Below are positions 22,234 through 33,349 of a stretch of DNA of 64,000 nt, one piece after another; the stretch's first letter is position 1; each line of letters begins with the position of its first letter. The DNA is from Botryotinia globosa (taxonomy: Eukaryota > Ascomycota > Leotiomycetes > Helotiales > Sclerotiniaceae), in NCBI GenBank assembly GCA_014898425.1, contig RCSZ01000015.1, positions 992,001 to 1,056,000 on the forward strand. The letters run 5' to 3'. The position numbers and the translations under genes were made by a program. The notes under the pieces are model-generated. The model ran no database searches. It had not been told where the DNA came from and was given only the letters and a program-made list of their open reading frames with translations.

Positions 22234-24157
22234 AAGTCATCGAAACTGCTCGCAAGACACTAAGTTTCTGGTAGCTGAGCATTGCGCGCATAGTCATGCC
22301 AGCTTTCAAGTTGTTCACGCAGCTTTTACGAGTACTGTCGATGAACACAAGACTTTCACGAGCGTCTTCAATCTTCGAAAGTGGTATAAATTGCTTTCCG
22401 GCTTAGGCACAATCTAAAGATTGAGTAATGCTTGTCTTGAAGATCGATGGAAAGGAAATATTTCCAGAATCCAAAGTGGACGAGCTTCGTCTTGAACGTT
22501 CGCTGCTCATATACATGTATACCTCCAGTCACCATATGTGCGTATCTGGCGACTCTCATGTCGTCCCTCCTCTTTCAAAGGGAGAGTAGTATGAAAAGCC
22601 AAGGCAGAAAGACTGCACCAGAGAAATCGCATGTCAACCCAACCGAATTACAGTTCCAGAGAATCAGCGTTCGATTCAATCATTCAAGCACTGCCTGCCT
22701 GTCAGGCACGCACCTCTACGTAACCCCGTAACTCACGAGGAGAAGATCATGCAGAAGCGAAGGCAACAATGTTGTACCACGGAACTCGAGTGTTTGGTGG
22801 TTGAATTAGGAGTTTTCAAAGCTTGCTCGGGAAAGTAGAAGGTTTGCAAGTGGGGTCGAAGGTTTTCGGTCCGTGACGGCACTAATATTCTCGAGAGGGA
22901 GAGACCTATAACTACACAGGCAAGGGAGAGTCACTTGTATTTGATATCGACTGTTCAAATGGGGGTAATATAGGAAACCGTGAAAGAGTTTCCGAAGAGA
23001 GATGTTTGAGGTATCTTGCTCGGTAAATTGGATGGAGAGATACTAGATGGTATGGAGAGGATTCAGTTCCCTTGGAAACCTTGTCTATGGAATTTAGAAG
23101 ATATATGAAGTTAGAAGTTCAGTCAGTATTAACATCAATTTTGATTGAGTGTGTACATTTGACTTGGGATTTGATTTTCGATACATTCATACATTATTTG
23201 ACCCATATCAATCCTACTAACGATACAACTTCATCTAGACTGTCGTACTTTCTACTCCAGAACTTTTCCCACCAATTTCCGATAATATCTCAGTGAACTG
23301 AATGTTATTCAACGCAAAAAATCTTCTTTGCCAAGCCGGTCAGATCGTGTTGTTCATGAAAGAACCCTTATGGACTTCTCAATTACATCAAGCTTAAGTA
23401 AGTTTTTGAGTAAACAGTAGAACTTGATTATATCGGAATAGAAAATTCAATCAATCAAATTCAGTATAAAGAAAATTCTGATATAAATACTGATAATTCG
23501 AATATTTTATAGATTTTATATTGAATTTTTTTTAAAAAATTTATCAAAAAACTACACATATAATAATAAGAAATATTGTTAAATATACTAAAAATTAATT
23601 TATTGAATTAAATCTATTATCAAAACTTATATTAAATTTATTAAAAATTAATCTAATATTCTAGTTTTATTCAAAAATCTGATATTGTTATATAAAAAGT
23701 AATCAAATCAGAAAATTATTTTAATATATTCAAGATTTTGATATATCTTAATCCGATATAACTAAGTTCTACTATATAGTATATTCTTGATCTATATCTT
23801 GTAACTTTTTTTGTATACTCTGAAGACTCATAGTTTCACCCTGAAAGCGCAATTATAGTCATAGATAGAGATGCTGTGATAATTCTCGCATTAAATTACT
23901 CGAGTATTTGAGTTGATTCATTGATTCCCGGGGAAAATATCTCGAGTCATTTAAAATGAACGTTTTGATTCATGTTCCATTACCACATTATGATTCCAAA
24001 GACCAGAGTTTTAGTGCGGAAATTATGCTCTTAAGCTTCGAGATTCCCTGGGGAGAGGGAGGAAAAGTATAAGTACAGAGAAATTAATTACTTGGACTGT
24101 TTACAGGATTGCTTGAAAATTTTCACAATTTACACTCGTTCACAATAAGACACAACC
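22234..24157. other. Gene-poor spacer containing an AT-rich inverted-repeat element
   Basis: This is 1.9 kb without a supportable gene. Base composition shifts sharply to A+T between about 23415 and 23775, which coincides with the inverted-repeat element annotated separately. Short open frames (for example at 22447-22731) show no family features. Confidence 0.6.
23415..23774. mobile_element. Short pogo/Tc1-mariner-like inverted-repeat element (MITE), RIP-like AT-rich
   Basis: The left end reads CAGTAGAACTTGATTATATC and continues GGAATA. The reverse complement of the right end reads TAGTAGAACTTAGTTATATC and continues GGATTA, so 22 of 26 terminal bases match. Termini of the form CAGTAGAACYT..ATCGGA are typical of pogo-type elements of the Tc1/mariner superfamily, which duplicate TA. 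TA follows the right end; AA precedes the left end. The 360-base interior is extremely A/T-rich and has no open frame, so it is non-autonomous and probably degraded by C-to-T mutation. Confidence 0.75.
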
Positions 24158-25096
24158 ATGTCTCAAGGCCCCAAAGTCAACAAAAATTATCTCTACCCGC
24201 ATGTAGCAGATCAACCATCCCCCAGTTTAAATCCGCCCATGAACAATACCTTTCCTGCCTCTTCTCCCGCCGTTAACGCTCCAGCTCGTCAGTATAACCA
24301 AAACTTTCCTCATCCATCCATGAACCGTCAATCCTCTAGCACATATCCGCCCACACATGCGGCATATTCTACCTCTGCTTATACTTCTACGGGGAATGTT
24401 TCAGATCCACAGTACAACCAGAATTTCCCCTACTCTTCTTCAAACTTGCGACGGTCCAGCGTATACTCACCCAGTTCCGCATCCTCTACCTTTGTATCTA
24501 ATTCTACTGGCAATTTCTCAGTTGAAGACGTCCTTCCAGCAACAACTCGTTCCAGCTCTGCTCAGAAAACACACCACCGTGAATCCGGTTCCTCATCGAG
24601 ACACTCCCAGGCCTCATGCTCTTCAGACACATGTTCTCAACCATCCTTGCCCTCCACTCCTAAACCCTTTGACGAGCGACCTACTCAGAAATGGCTCTCT
24701 CAAATGCAGTGTGACGTTCCAGTCAGGTCGACAGCACAAGACACAAAGCGTGACTCACGCGAGTCCCGTAACCGAGAAGTCTCAGGCAGAAGTGGCCGCT
24801 CGACTTCGGGATTGAGCTCCCCAGCACCAACATCAGTGGGTAGCTCCTCTCTTAATAAAGGACGGCCACGGGAAAATGGGCTGTACGTAGCTGATTATGA
24901 CATACCGAAGAGAAGACACCTCGTCTCTAGGGAAATTCGCAAAAAGGAAACAGCGGAAAGACAGGCAGTGGCAAGATTGTCGGCAGGAAGACAGACAGTG
25001 AAGAACCCAGCAGCCGACGGAGAGAGGGAAAAAATAGAGACACCGGAGTCTTGGGAAGAATGGCAAACTAAAGGGAAACATGGAGGCTGGATCTGA
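24158..25096 (+). CDS. Intronless low-complexity hypothetical protein
   Basis: One open frame of 312 residues starts MSQGPKVNKNYLYPHVADQ. Residues about 40-125 contain two tandem copies of a motif of roughly 39 residues, each opening with QYNQNFP, then SS..Y.P and ending STGN. The rest is Ser/Pro/Thr-rich and, toward the C-terminus, charged (KRRHLVSREIRKKETAERQAVARL), ending in ESWEEWQTKGKHGGWI. No domain is recognised. It could be a disordered regulatory or orphan protein. Codon periodicity was judged only by eye. Confidence 0.6.
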   Translation: MSQGPKVNKNYLYPHVADQPSPSLNPPMNNTFPASSPAVNAPARQYNQNFPHPSMNRQSSSTYPPTHAAYSTSAYTSTGNVSDPQYNQNFPYSSSNLRRSSVYSPSSASSTFVSNSTGNFSVEDVLPATTRSSSAQKTHHRESGSSSRHSQASCSSDTCSQPSLPSTPKPFDERPTQKWLSQMQCDVPVRSTAQDTKRDSRESRNREVSGRSGRSTSGLSSPAPTSVGSSSLNKGRPRENGLYVADYDIPKRRHLVSREIRKKETAERQAVARLSAGRQTVKNPAADGEREKIETPESWEEWQTKGKHGGWI

Positions 25097-26213
25097 GTGA
25101 TGGTACCCTCAGCGGATTTTTGGATCGAGGATAGTTTTCTCATGTTTCCGGGTCTTCGGATTATTAAACTGCTACTTCTTCTCTTGGAGTATCTAAAGAA
25201 ATTACATATTAGACCAACGGGACTATAAATTTTGTACTTTCTGATCACGAAAAAAGTATGATTATTTGGGTGATCAAAATAGTGAAACGACGAGCCATTT
25301 CCATAAAGATGTCTTGTGTCATACACTTTTCGAGTATTATGACTCCAAAAATTGTAGATTTTGAATTCTCGAATCCTATGTCTTATTGAGAACTATCACC
25401 TCCTTCGTCAGAGTTGAACGAAGCCGTCGATATTGAAATGAGAATGGAAATCCTTTGATATTATGAGGATTGTTCACACATAAGTGGAGGATTCAAAAAT
25501 CGCACCACTAGCGCCTAAATCCGCTTTAGAGATTCGTTATATTGATCATAAATCCGATTGGAACGCATTAAATGAGATAATAATGGTATGTATTCAAGAG
25601 ACTCAGAGCGTGAGGTTCCCTTTCAATGTCTATGACATAGACATCGTTACAAGGAGACGGATCACCTCATCGGCTTGCTACTGATCCTTTGCACCATCCA
25701 AGAACACAAAGAACTTCTCGTGGCAGTCACTAGACCACTCACACCAGTATCTTGCACCAACTCTATCATAGGCACTTTATTCGCACCCAGCTTTGGGGTG
25801 CCTGGTTGTAATACCAATTTGCCGAACGCCCTTCATAGCAATTTCAGCACCTCACACATGCTTCTGAAAACATGGCGTTATGCAGTATTTATGAAGAGGG
25901 AAAGTGCGACGCCCTCGACTCACTTGTTCGAAAGAAGAAATACTTCCGGCGAAATGCAGATGACCTACCCGCCTACCATTACAATCGTCTGACGACAATT
26001 ATCAAATCACATAATTGCCTGTGAAATCCTTCGATGATATAAATGGTTTCCCGAAGCCCCTTGCAATCAGCACCAAGGCAGTATCCAGGCGAGCCAGGCT
26101 CGTTTCCGGGCACCGTAACTCACTACATCACCCCAAACCACACCTCAAACAAAGGGATAACCACCTCTCCTCTCCCTTACCCTAACAACGCCCAACACTA
26201 TAGGCTCTTCACC
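25097..26213. other. Intergenic region, possible degraded sequence
   Basis: Open frames at 25484-25684 (starting with GTG) and 25675-25992 (starting with TTG) lack ATG starts and recognisable domains. A TATAAA at 26038-26043 overlaps the first in-frame ATG of the following gene, favouring the downstream ATG as its true start. Confidence 0.5.
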
Positions 26214-27551
26214 ATGCTCCGCCCTGCCAAACGCAAAACGCAATCCTCTACCCTTTCCACCCCTACCTACGAATCCGAAAGTCACGAATCCCCTGGATCA
26301 GTAGAAGTCAACGCCGGTACAACAACAGCACTCACTACCGGTTCTACTATGTCCGCCCTTACACTTGAGGCTGATGGTGGAGCAGACGGACCTGGTGGAG
26401 TTGGGGTGGATGATCCACGCAAACCCCTCTTAGGCACAACAGGAACAGGGGTATATAAGCTTCAGACTAAGAATAGGATTCTGAATGACGACGGGTCGTA
26501 TAATGCAACTACAATTTCGAAACCAACATCTTCTTCAAACCGTGAACGGATTGAGTCAGAATTGGAATTGGAAGAAGACGACGACGAAGAAGAAGAGCAA
26601 GGAAACACAATGGAGAATATTAGTCGGAAATCGCAGTGGATTTTATTGGCGGTGGCTAGTGGTGCTTGTGCAGCTTTCAATGGAGTTTTTGCGAAATTGT
26701 AGGTTGTCTTGGGATTTTCTTCATTGCTTGAGATTTGTTGCGCAGACTTGGTGATCTTATGGAAGAAGAAGTATAGGAGAGGGGAAATTTTCTTTGAAAG
26801 CTATACGGAATGAATAGACATGTCATGCCATCGCTAGAATTGAATGCGCTGACACATTGCTGAACCCAGAACGACAACACAATTAACGACTTCATTTGCA
26901 GAGCATGTTGCAGGATTTTTGGGACTAGGGGAGGGTGAAAAGGTTGTCGAATATGGTGTGCGAGGAGTGAGTTTCCCATTTTCATTCAATGGACGATGTT
27001 GTTTCTGGGCGTTAGTCTTCATGAGAAACGGAACACCAACACAGCCACAAGACCTCTAAATTGTACACATTGCTAACCTATAACTGCAATAGATATTTTT
27101 CCTCCTCAACCTGGTTTTCAACGGTATAATGTGGACGCTCTTTACCAAAGCCCTTGCTCGCGGTACCTCAACCGTTCAAGTTTCCATCATAAACACATCG
27201 TCCAATTTCATGATCACGGCCGTTCTCGGCTTTATAATATTCTCAGAAAGCTTACCACCATTATGGTTCTTAGGCGCGGCGTTGCTAGTTGCAGGGAACG
27301 TAATTATCGGGAGAAGAGAAGAGGAAGAGAAGGGGAATAGTGGAAATGATATGGAGAATGGAGAAGGTAGAAGGAGAAGCGGAAGCGAAGGAGAAGAAAG
27401 GGAAGGACTGTTAGGGGAAGAGTTAGAATTGGGCGGGGGTATTGGGGAGGGTTCTGATGACGAACATTCTAAAAGAGATGATGATGTTTTGGATTTGGGA
27501 TTGGATGATGAGGGGAAGAGTGACGAGGAAGAGGATTTATTAATCCATTGA
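26214..27551 (+). CDS. TMEM42/EamA-like small drug/metabolite-transporter-fold membrane protein
   Basis: Exons 26214-26698, 26870-26966 and 27093-27551 give 346 residues. A long disordered N-terminal part ends in an Asp/Glu run. Four hydrophobic segments then follow: WILLAVASGACAAFNGVFAKL, IFFLLNLVFNGIMWTLFTKAL, a segment around NFMITAVLGFIIF, and PPLWFLGAALLVAGNVIIGRR. The linking TTTQLTTSFAEHVAGFLGLGEGEKVVEYGVRG and TSTVQVSIINTSSNFM are characteristic of the fungal relatives of TMEM42. The C-terminal tail is strongly acidic. Transport activity is not established for this group. ATG 26214 is preferred. An in-frame ATG at 26043 would add 57 residues, but it overlaps a TATAAA box and those residues look untranslated. 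Intron 1 is 171 bases. Confidence 0.8.
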
Positions 27552-28461
27552 TTGGAAAGTACATTACTTGTATAGATGTGTTTCTGGCATATATAGCTCG
27601 ATACTATACGGGTGGTAGAACGTTGTTTGGCGTTCACCGTGGATTTGGATACGACTTAATATGATATTGTGGTATGATCATTAGATCTATGCGCTGTTTC
27701 TCATTCTACACCCCAATTGCATTCTTCAATTCTAAAGGAGAACTAGGTAGGATATGGGAAAGTAGTTATATAAATACTATGGAGCGAACGTCAGAAATCT
27801 AAGTCAAACAGGCTCAAAAAGGCCAACGTGCAATATCGAGGAAAGAAAGCTCCCCGAGAGGCGACGAAACTCGGGATTTAGATTTCAATCAGATCTCACC
27901 GGGAACTGATCTTGGAACTCCCCGGTGGACTTGAATTCTTATACCCATGGGCCATCTTTCCTGTCACGTCGCTAGGCTCTGGCGTGCTTGGATTTTAATG
28001 GGCTGGCCTACCTTGTAGCTCTTGCAATGTTCCTTTTTGCAACCATGCTTCGCACACTTAAAGTGATGCTTTGTACAGAAATAGGTATTGTACAGATCCG
28101 CTCCATTTCCTACGCATATTTTCTGGATAGTTGATGTTCGCGTAATTCTCACTCCAATATCACATGAACTTGCATTGCTATACAAGAACATCATTTCATT
28201 AGATCCATGTGCGGTATTTTTTACATTTTTACATTTTTACCAATCTTTATTTAATCTATGTATGTATATTTGTGCAAAACGGACTGGTTCATGAATCCAT
28301 CTAGAAGCCGCGAGACGAAACAGAATCATCTCTCTAATAAGTCATTCACACCCACCTGCCCTTAACTCCACGAAATACGAATTCGCCATCCGCGCAGATC
28401 CAAACCCCATTACATACGCATTATTCATCTCAATAGTATACAACTCCAACTTACTCACCAC
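27552..28461. other. Convergent intergenic region
   Basis: A 910-base spacer between the TMEM42-like gene and the SNF2 helicase gene, both ending here. No gene or repeat was found. Short open frames at 27964-28294 on both strands lack features. Confidence 0.55.
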
Positions 28462-31400
28462 TCAACGCAACAATCTCAAAACATCTCCCATCCTCGTCTC
28501 TTTCCCCTTTCCTCTACCCTTGCCCGCCTGCTCCTGAAATGCCCTACCGACCAATTTTCGCTTCTCCGCCTGAATCTCCAAAACTCTCTCCTCAATGCTG
28601 TCCTCCATTACCAATCTCCAAACCTTACATTCACGCTTCTGTCCCAACCGATGCACACGATCTACCGCCTGATCTTCGATTGCCGGGGCCCACCAGGAAT
28701 CGGCTAGGATAACTGTATCTGCTGCTACTAAATTGAGACCTACGGAGCAAACGGCCAAACTAGCGAGGAGGATTCGACATTCGGGATCGCTTTCGAGGGC
28801 ATGCATGCCTTTGTCACGTTGTGGAGCTGTCATTGAACCATCAATACGAGCAAACTTGATTCCAGCTTGCTCGAGCTGTTTTTGGACGATATTGAGGAAT
28901 GAAGTCCATTGCGAGAAGATGACGACTTTGGAAAGTGGGTCACTGTGTGTGACTTTGATGATCTGCATGAGAGCTTCGGTTTTGGAAGATTGCTCATCCG
29001 TATTGATTTCCTCGTCTTCTGCTGTTTCGACGGCAGGGTGAACGAGAACTTCCTTGTTCTCGAGATGGGCACGGCACATTGGACATTTGTGTTGGAGTTC
29101 GATAGTGCGCTCGATACATGCTTGTCCAAAGACGTGTTTGCAGGTTGTGATGACCGGGTTGTGGAGTTCTTCGAGACAGATGGAACATTCTTCGTGGTTG
29201 TCAATGTTGAGCTGAAGAAGCATTTGTAGGGCGAGACGAGTCTCGGCGTTGAGTACAACTACGTCATCATTTTCAATGATTTCCATGAGTGTGTTGACTC
29301 TGTTCTCGCAAAGCTTCCAGTGGTTGCATACTTGACGCATGCGAAGCAGAATTTCAAGAATGTGAGTGTATTGGATTTTGTTCTTCTTGAGAGACTCCGA
29401 CTGCTTTTGAAATTGATCAGCCATACCTTTAGCTTGTTGACTGATTTTTTGTTAGTGTAGGTATTGGGAGATTGAATGTTAGTACTCACACTAAAGCATT
29501 ATAAATTTTCAATTCATCATTTCTGAACTTGACCTTGTGGATGAACTCTGACAATTCTGGCAATTTCAAATCGACGAACTTCATATCCTTCTTGCGTCGC
29601 AAGCACAAAGCTCTCATTGTTGTTTGTAGAAGCAGCTCTGATTCGCGATTTCTTGAGGCCCTAAATGTAAGTTAGCAGAAGTAATCAATGTGATATTTCT
29701 CTATTGTGCTCCTTGGGCGAGCACTTACAATGGACGAGTAAACACGGCGTTGAAAACCTCAAGCTCATTGAGGCCACCACCAATACCCAAAAATCTGAGC
29801 ATCGAGTAAAAGTCCTTGATAGTATTGACAATCGGTGTTCCTGTTAGTACCCATTTTGAAATGGCACTGATACTTGTTGCTGCAATCGCACTCTTTGTCT
29901 TCGGATTACGGATGATGTGACCTTCATCCAAGACGATTCTGCGCCAATTGAACGAAAACAATCCAGAAGTAGTCGGAACTTTCGCGGGAAGCTTTGAACT
30001 GCGAGGGAACAGCTCTGAGCTGAGTGTGCCGTAAGTGGTGATAACAACATCGTACTTTTTAAAGTCACTCGGGGTCATTTCCTTGACCTTGCCTTGGCTA
30101 CCATGGTAAGTCAAGACCTTCAAGGCTTTGTCTTCCTTGATATGTCTTTCCATTTGCTGTGCCCAATTTGACATAACACTGACCGGTGCAACGATCAAAG
30201 TCGTACCTGATCCACCCTCAAGAATAAGAGAGATAACCTGCAAAGTCTTTCCAAGACCCATATCATCTGCAAGTATACCGCCCGAGGCCAACTTCGGAGC
30301 TTTGTCACAATAGTTGGTTGCGATATTTTTGTAGGTGCCTTTATGTTCTTTTGAAGCTTTCCAAAGCTGCACAACTTTGTCTGATTTTGCATCTGGTAAA
30401 ACTAGGCTCTCTTTCTCAAGCATCCACGCTAAGCCTTGACGCTGATATGGAAGTAATGTAGCCTTGAGATCTTTTGGTTGTTCTGCCATGGGCATCTTTG
30501 AGAGTGCATCTTCAGGTAAACCCAACTCTTCGGCCATCTTATCCACTTCTCTCGGATTGAATCTCTCGCTGTTCGCAACAAAATGTGCAAGATCGATTAC
30601 TGGTTGAGGTGTTGGCTCTACTTGACTAGAGCTACCAGCTTGAGAAGATGTGAAACCCATTTGCTTTCTCTGCAAGGGCAGAACTGGAGCCTTCGGCGGC
30701 TTTGGTGGCGCCACTTCTCGTCTCTTCAATGGTAGTCTCTTGGCGGCCAACTGCTTCTCCACTAGTTTTATAGTCAGCAAGTAGACACATTATCTTAGAA
30801 ATTCTTGTAGCAGATGAGTGCTTGAGGATATAACATACAGTTAGCTCTCACGACCGGATCCGCTGGTCCATAAATCTTAAGCAAAACAGGGCAGTCGTAT
30901 GCTCTCTTTTCTCCAGTAAGAACTCCCTCCATGACAATAGTTCTCGCATCCTAAGTTTTGCATCAGTCTCCATTTTACATCAACAATATCTCCAAAAGTA
31001 CATACCAAAAACCCTGCCAACTTACAAGCCAGCTCCCTCGGCAAGTGTCCAATTTGTGTACCTCTCACATTGTTGATACGAATCGCATTCGAATCATATG
31101 GATTTCCCGGTTCTCTCCTAACCATCACCTGTTCACCAGCCGTCGCATATCCGTCATAAAATCTAACGCCCACAATCTTCCCATCAAGAGCTCCAACCAA
31201 AACCCAACCAAAGCCCTCTTCGACATCTTGACTCAAATCAATAATCTCATCTTCATCGCCCTCACCCCACTGATCACGGACATTCAAAGCTTGACTCGAA
31301 CTTGAGTTTCCAGCAGCCTGTGAAGGTCTTGAAGAACCAGAACCAGCTCTTGACAGACCAGGTGCAGAATTAAGTCTGGGTTGCTTGGACTGAGCGCGAG

Positions 31401-31476
31401 GTACCTCGCCCTCTGAATCCGAGTTTGTCAGATCGACAAAACCGGAGGACGCGCTGCGCTTTCCTAATTGCGACAT
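28462..31476 (-). CDS. HIRAN-SNF2-RING helicase/ubiquitin ligase (HLTF/Rad5-like)
   Basis: Proteins of this architecture reverse stalled replication forks and poly-ubiquitinate PCNA. Exons complement(28462-29440, 29490-29660, 29729-30761, 30839-30950, 31006-31476) give 921 residues. Residues about 88-175 form a HIRAN domain (GWVLVGALDGKIVGVRFYDGYA, VRREPGNPYDSNAIRI, IGHLPRELA). The SNF2 ATPase follows, with GGILADDMGLGKTLQ near 355-368, LIVAPVSVMSNW, a DEGH box in RRIVLDEGH, and VLTGTPI. A C3HC4 RING sits between the two ATPase lobes (CSICLEEL..CKHVFGQACIE..CPMC, about 679-718). Lobe 2 has VVIFSQWTSFL, ARIDGSM and DRVHRLGQKR. A PIP-like or NLS tail is not obvious. Both Rad5 and the shorter HLTF-like paralogs fit. 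The length favours the HLTF-like group. Confidence 0.9.
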
Positions 31477-32335
31477 GATGAATCCCAAAATCGATTTATC
31501 ACGTATCAAAATGCCAAAATGTGGTTGTTGCAAAGGAAAGTTTGACGCGTTTGCAAGGTTCAATTAAATTTAAGAACATCGGTAATTACATGGGTCTGGG
31601 ACGCCTGAGCACGTGATTGTAGTCTTTGTGTCCAATCGATTTGTTTGTATGTTCGTGTGAAGTGTTGCTCATGTGTGAATTGATTGCTACCTTTCACCTG
31701 TTTCTTTCAAAAATGTGGTTGTTTGTTCTAGATCGCTATTGCTAGCTGGGTAAGTGCTATGTAGCATGCTCTGCCCCGGTTCGGGGCTGCACAACCTAAT
31801 GACTCCATATGCTAGCTCTTTTAGCATACATAGGATAGGTACCTAGGGAACTTAAGCTAATTTGATATACCACTCGCTATTCGCTATTGCGAACCAAACA
31901 TCGATATTGGATTGTTGTAGACTCATCTAATAAAAGCATAGATAACGTTAATTCATGTTCTCTATCACTTTCTCCCATCTGCCCTTTCTCAGGAGTCAGG
32001 AGTATTGGCAATTAACCTCACACTCTCACATGCAGCTCATCGTCATCGTCATCACCCAAAACCAAGCTCTTATCCCTGCTCTCTTCATTCGAAAGAACAG
32101 GATCCAACACATTCAGCTCCTAGAATTAATAGATCGATAACGCAAGCCTGATAAAATGCTTAAACTTTCTGTCTTCCCGCTCAAACATTTCTAAGACCAA
32201 GATGATATGAAATTTGTGATTAGAAATTTGTGTATTTTATTCAATTTTGGACAGCTTTTGCGAACTTTGGTGTAAATTTGTGTATTTGGACAGAGCATCA
32301 AGCATATTACATTGTCTTCGAGATTCCAAGTCGAG
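31477..32335. other. Divergent intergenic region
   Basis: An 859-base spacer between the SNF2 helicase start and the Pmp3-like start. A GC-rich hairpin (GCCCCGGTTCGGGGC) sits near 31772-31786, flanked by two GCTAGC sites. I see no gene. A 61-codon open frame at 31955-32140 lacks features. Confidence 0.55.
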
Positions 32336-32947
32336 ATGATTCGAGAGAGATTAGTGATGTTATTGATTAATATTTTCTGTATGTCCATTTTCTACGATCT
32401 TCCGTCATCGAGTTACCTACACAATTAGAAAACTAATCGAATCAAAGGTCCGCCCGTGACAGTTATGGCCGTAAGTCTCTCATCCCCCTTCCTCAATCTC
32501 AATTTTACTCCCCTAGACTAACATCTACCCCAGATCGCAGGCGTGGGTGCCGACTGTCTCCTTAACACTGTTCTTTTCCTCCTAGGCGTCATTCCCGGCC
32601 ACATCCACGGTTTTTATATAACCTGCACCTATTTATCTCGAAAGAGTAAAGTTCGAAAGGGACAGTATCCAGGCGGACCGAAAATGGGTATTTATAGTGA
32701 GAGGGTTTGGTATGGGGGTGCCAGCTCAAGACGCATAGATGAATTGTGGGAGAAGAGGGAGAGTGAGAGGATTGAAAAGTTGGAGAAGAAAGGCAGAGGA
32801 TTCATGGGAAGAAAGAGTCAAAATGGGAAAAACAATGGAAGAGGTGAGGTGCTGAGAGTGCATAGTGATGTGGGGGTAGAGAGGATAGATTCAAGCGCTG
32901 GTAGAGGGGGTGGCAGAGGAATGGGGAGGAGTACGACAATGGTGTAG
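32336..32947 (+). CDS. Pmp3/UPF0057-family membrane proteolipid with long basic tail
   Basis: Pmp3-type proteolipids are tiny two-helix plasma membrane proteins affecting membrane potential and salt tolerance. Three exons, 32336-32378, 32448-32470 and 32534-32947, give 159 residues. Exons of 43 and 23 bases encode MIRERLVMLLINIFCPPVTVMA, the first hydrophobic segment with its PP turn. Exon 3 continues IAGVGADCLLNTVLFLLGVIPGHIHGFYI, the second segment with the family IPGHIHGFY motif. A tail of about 100 residues, rich in Lys/Arg/Gly, starts YLSRKSKVRKGQYPGG..YSERVWYGGAS and is far longer than in Pmp3 (55 residues). Taking only the large exon would lose the first helix. The short exons rest on GTATGT/AAAG and GTAAGT/CCAG sites plus the restored family pattern. 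Confidence 0.85.
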
Positions 32948-33349
32948 GATATTACAACGAATAACCTTCAAAAGGGTGTGTCATTGAGTTATGCTCACTT
33001 GGGCACAGAAGAAAAGTAAATGCAGGCAGGTAATCTTTCGTGGAAAAATAGAACGATAGAATTCGAACACACTTTTGTAGAGCCTGCTCATGATCCAACA
33101 GCCTCTATTTCATTATCATCCTTCCAGTACCCTATGATCATCAGAATTTTGTTACAAACATGCTTCTGCCGCTTGATATATCCTGATATTCCTCGATATC
33201 TTGTAAAAAAAAAATCAAAAAAATCGTAGCTTAACAACGAAAAGTTGTTGCGCGCCAAGATTTCCATGTCCATAAATAGTCCTACAAATACGCACGCAAC
33301 GGGTATCCTCGCAAAATAGTCGAAATGCACATCAACAGCGTGCAACTGT
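32948..33349. other. Convergent intergenic region
   Basis: A 402-base spacer between the Pmp3-like gene and the histone H4 variant gene, both ending here. A poly-A run near 33206-33225 is the only notable feature. No gene is seen. Confidence 0.6.

Noticed and set aside
25484..25992. Two open frames upstream of the TMEM42-like gene
   Set aside because: They begin with GTG and TTG, show no domain, and do not join through convincing splice sites.
31765..31795. GC-rich hairpin GCCCCGGTTCGGGGC, considered as a T-arm or terminator
   Set aside because: The loop does not fit a tRNA T-loop and intrinsic terminators are not expected in a fungal nuclear genome; it remains an unexplained hairpin.
32543..32947. 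Stand-alone 134-codon frame as the whole Pmp3-like gene
   Set aside because: It starts with GTG inside the conserved second helix region; upstream micro-exons restore the complete family pattern.
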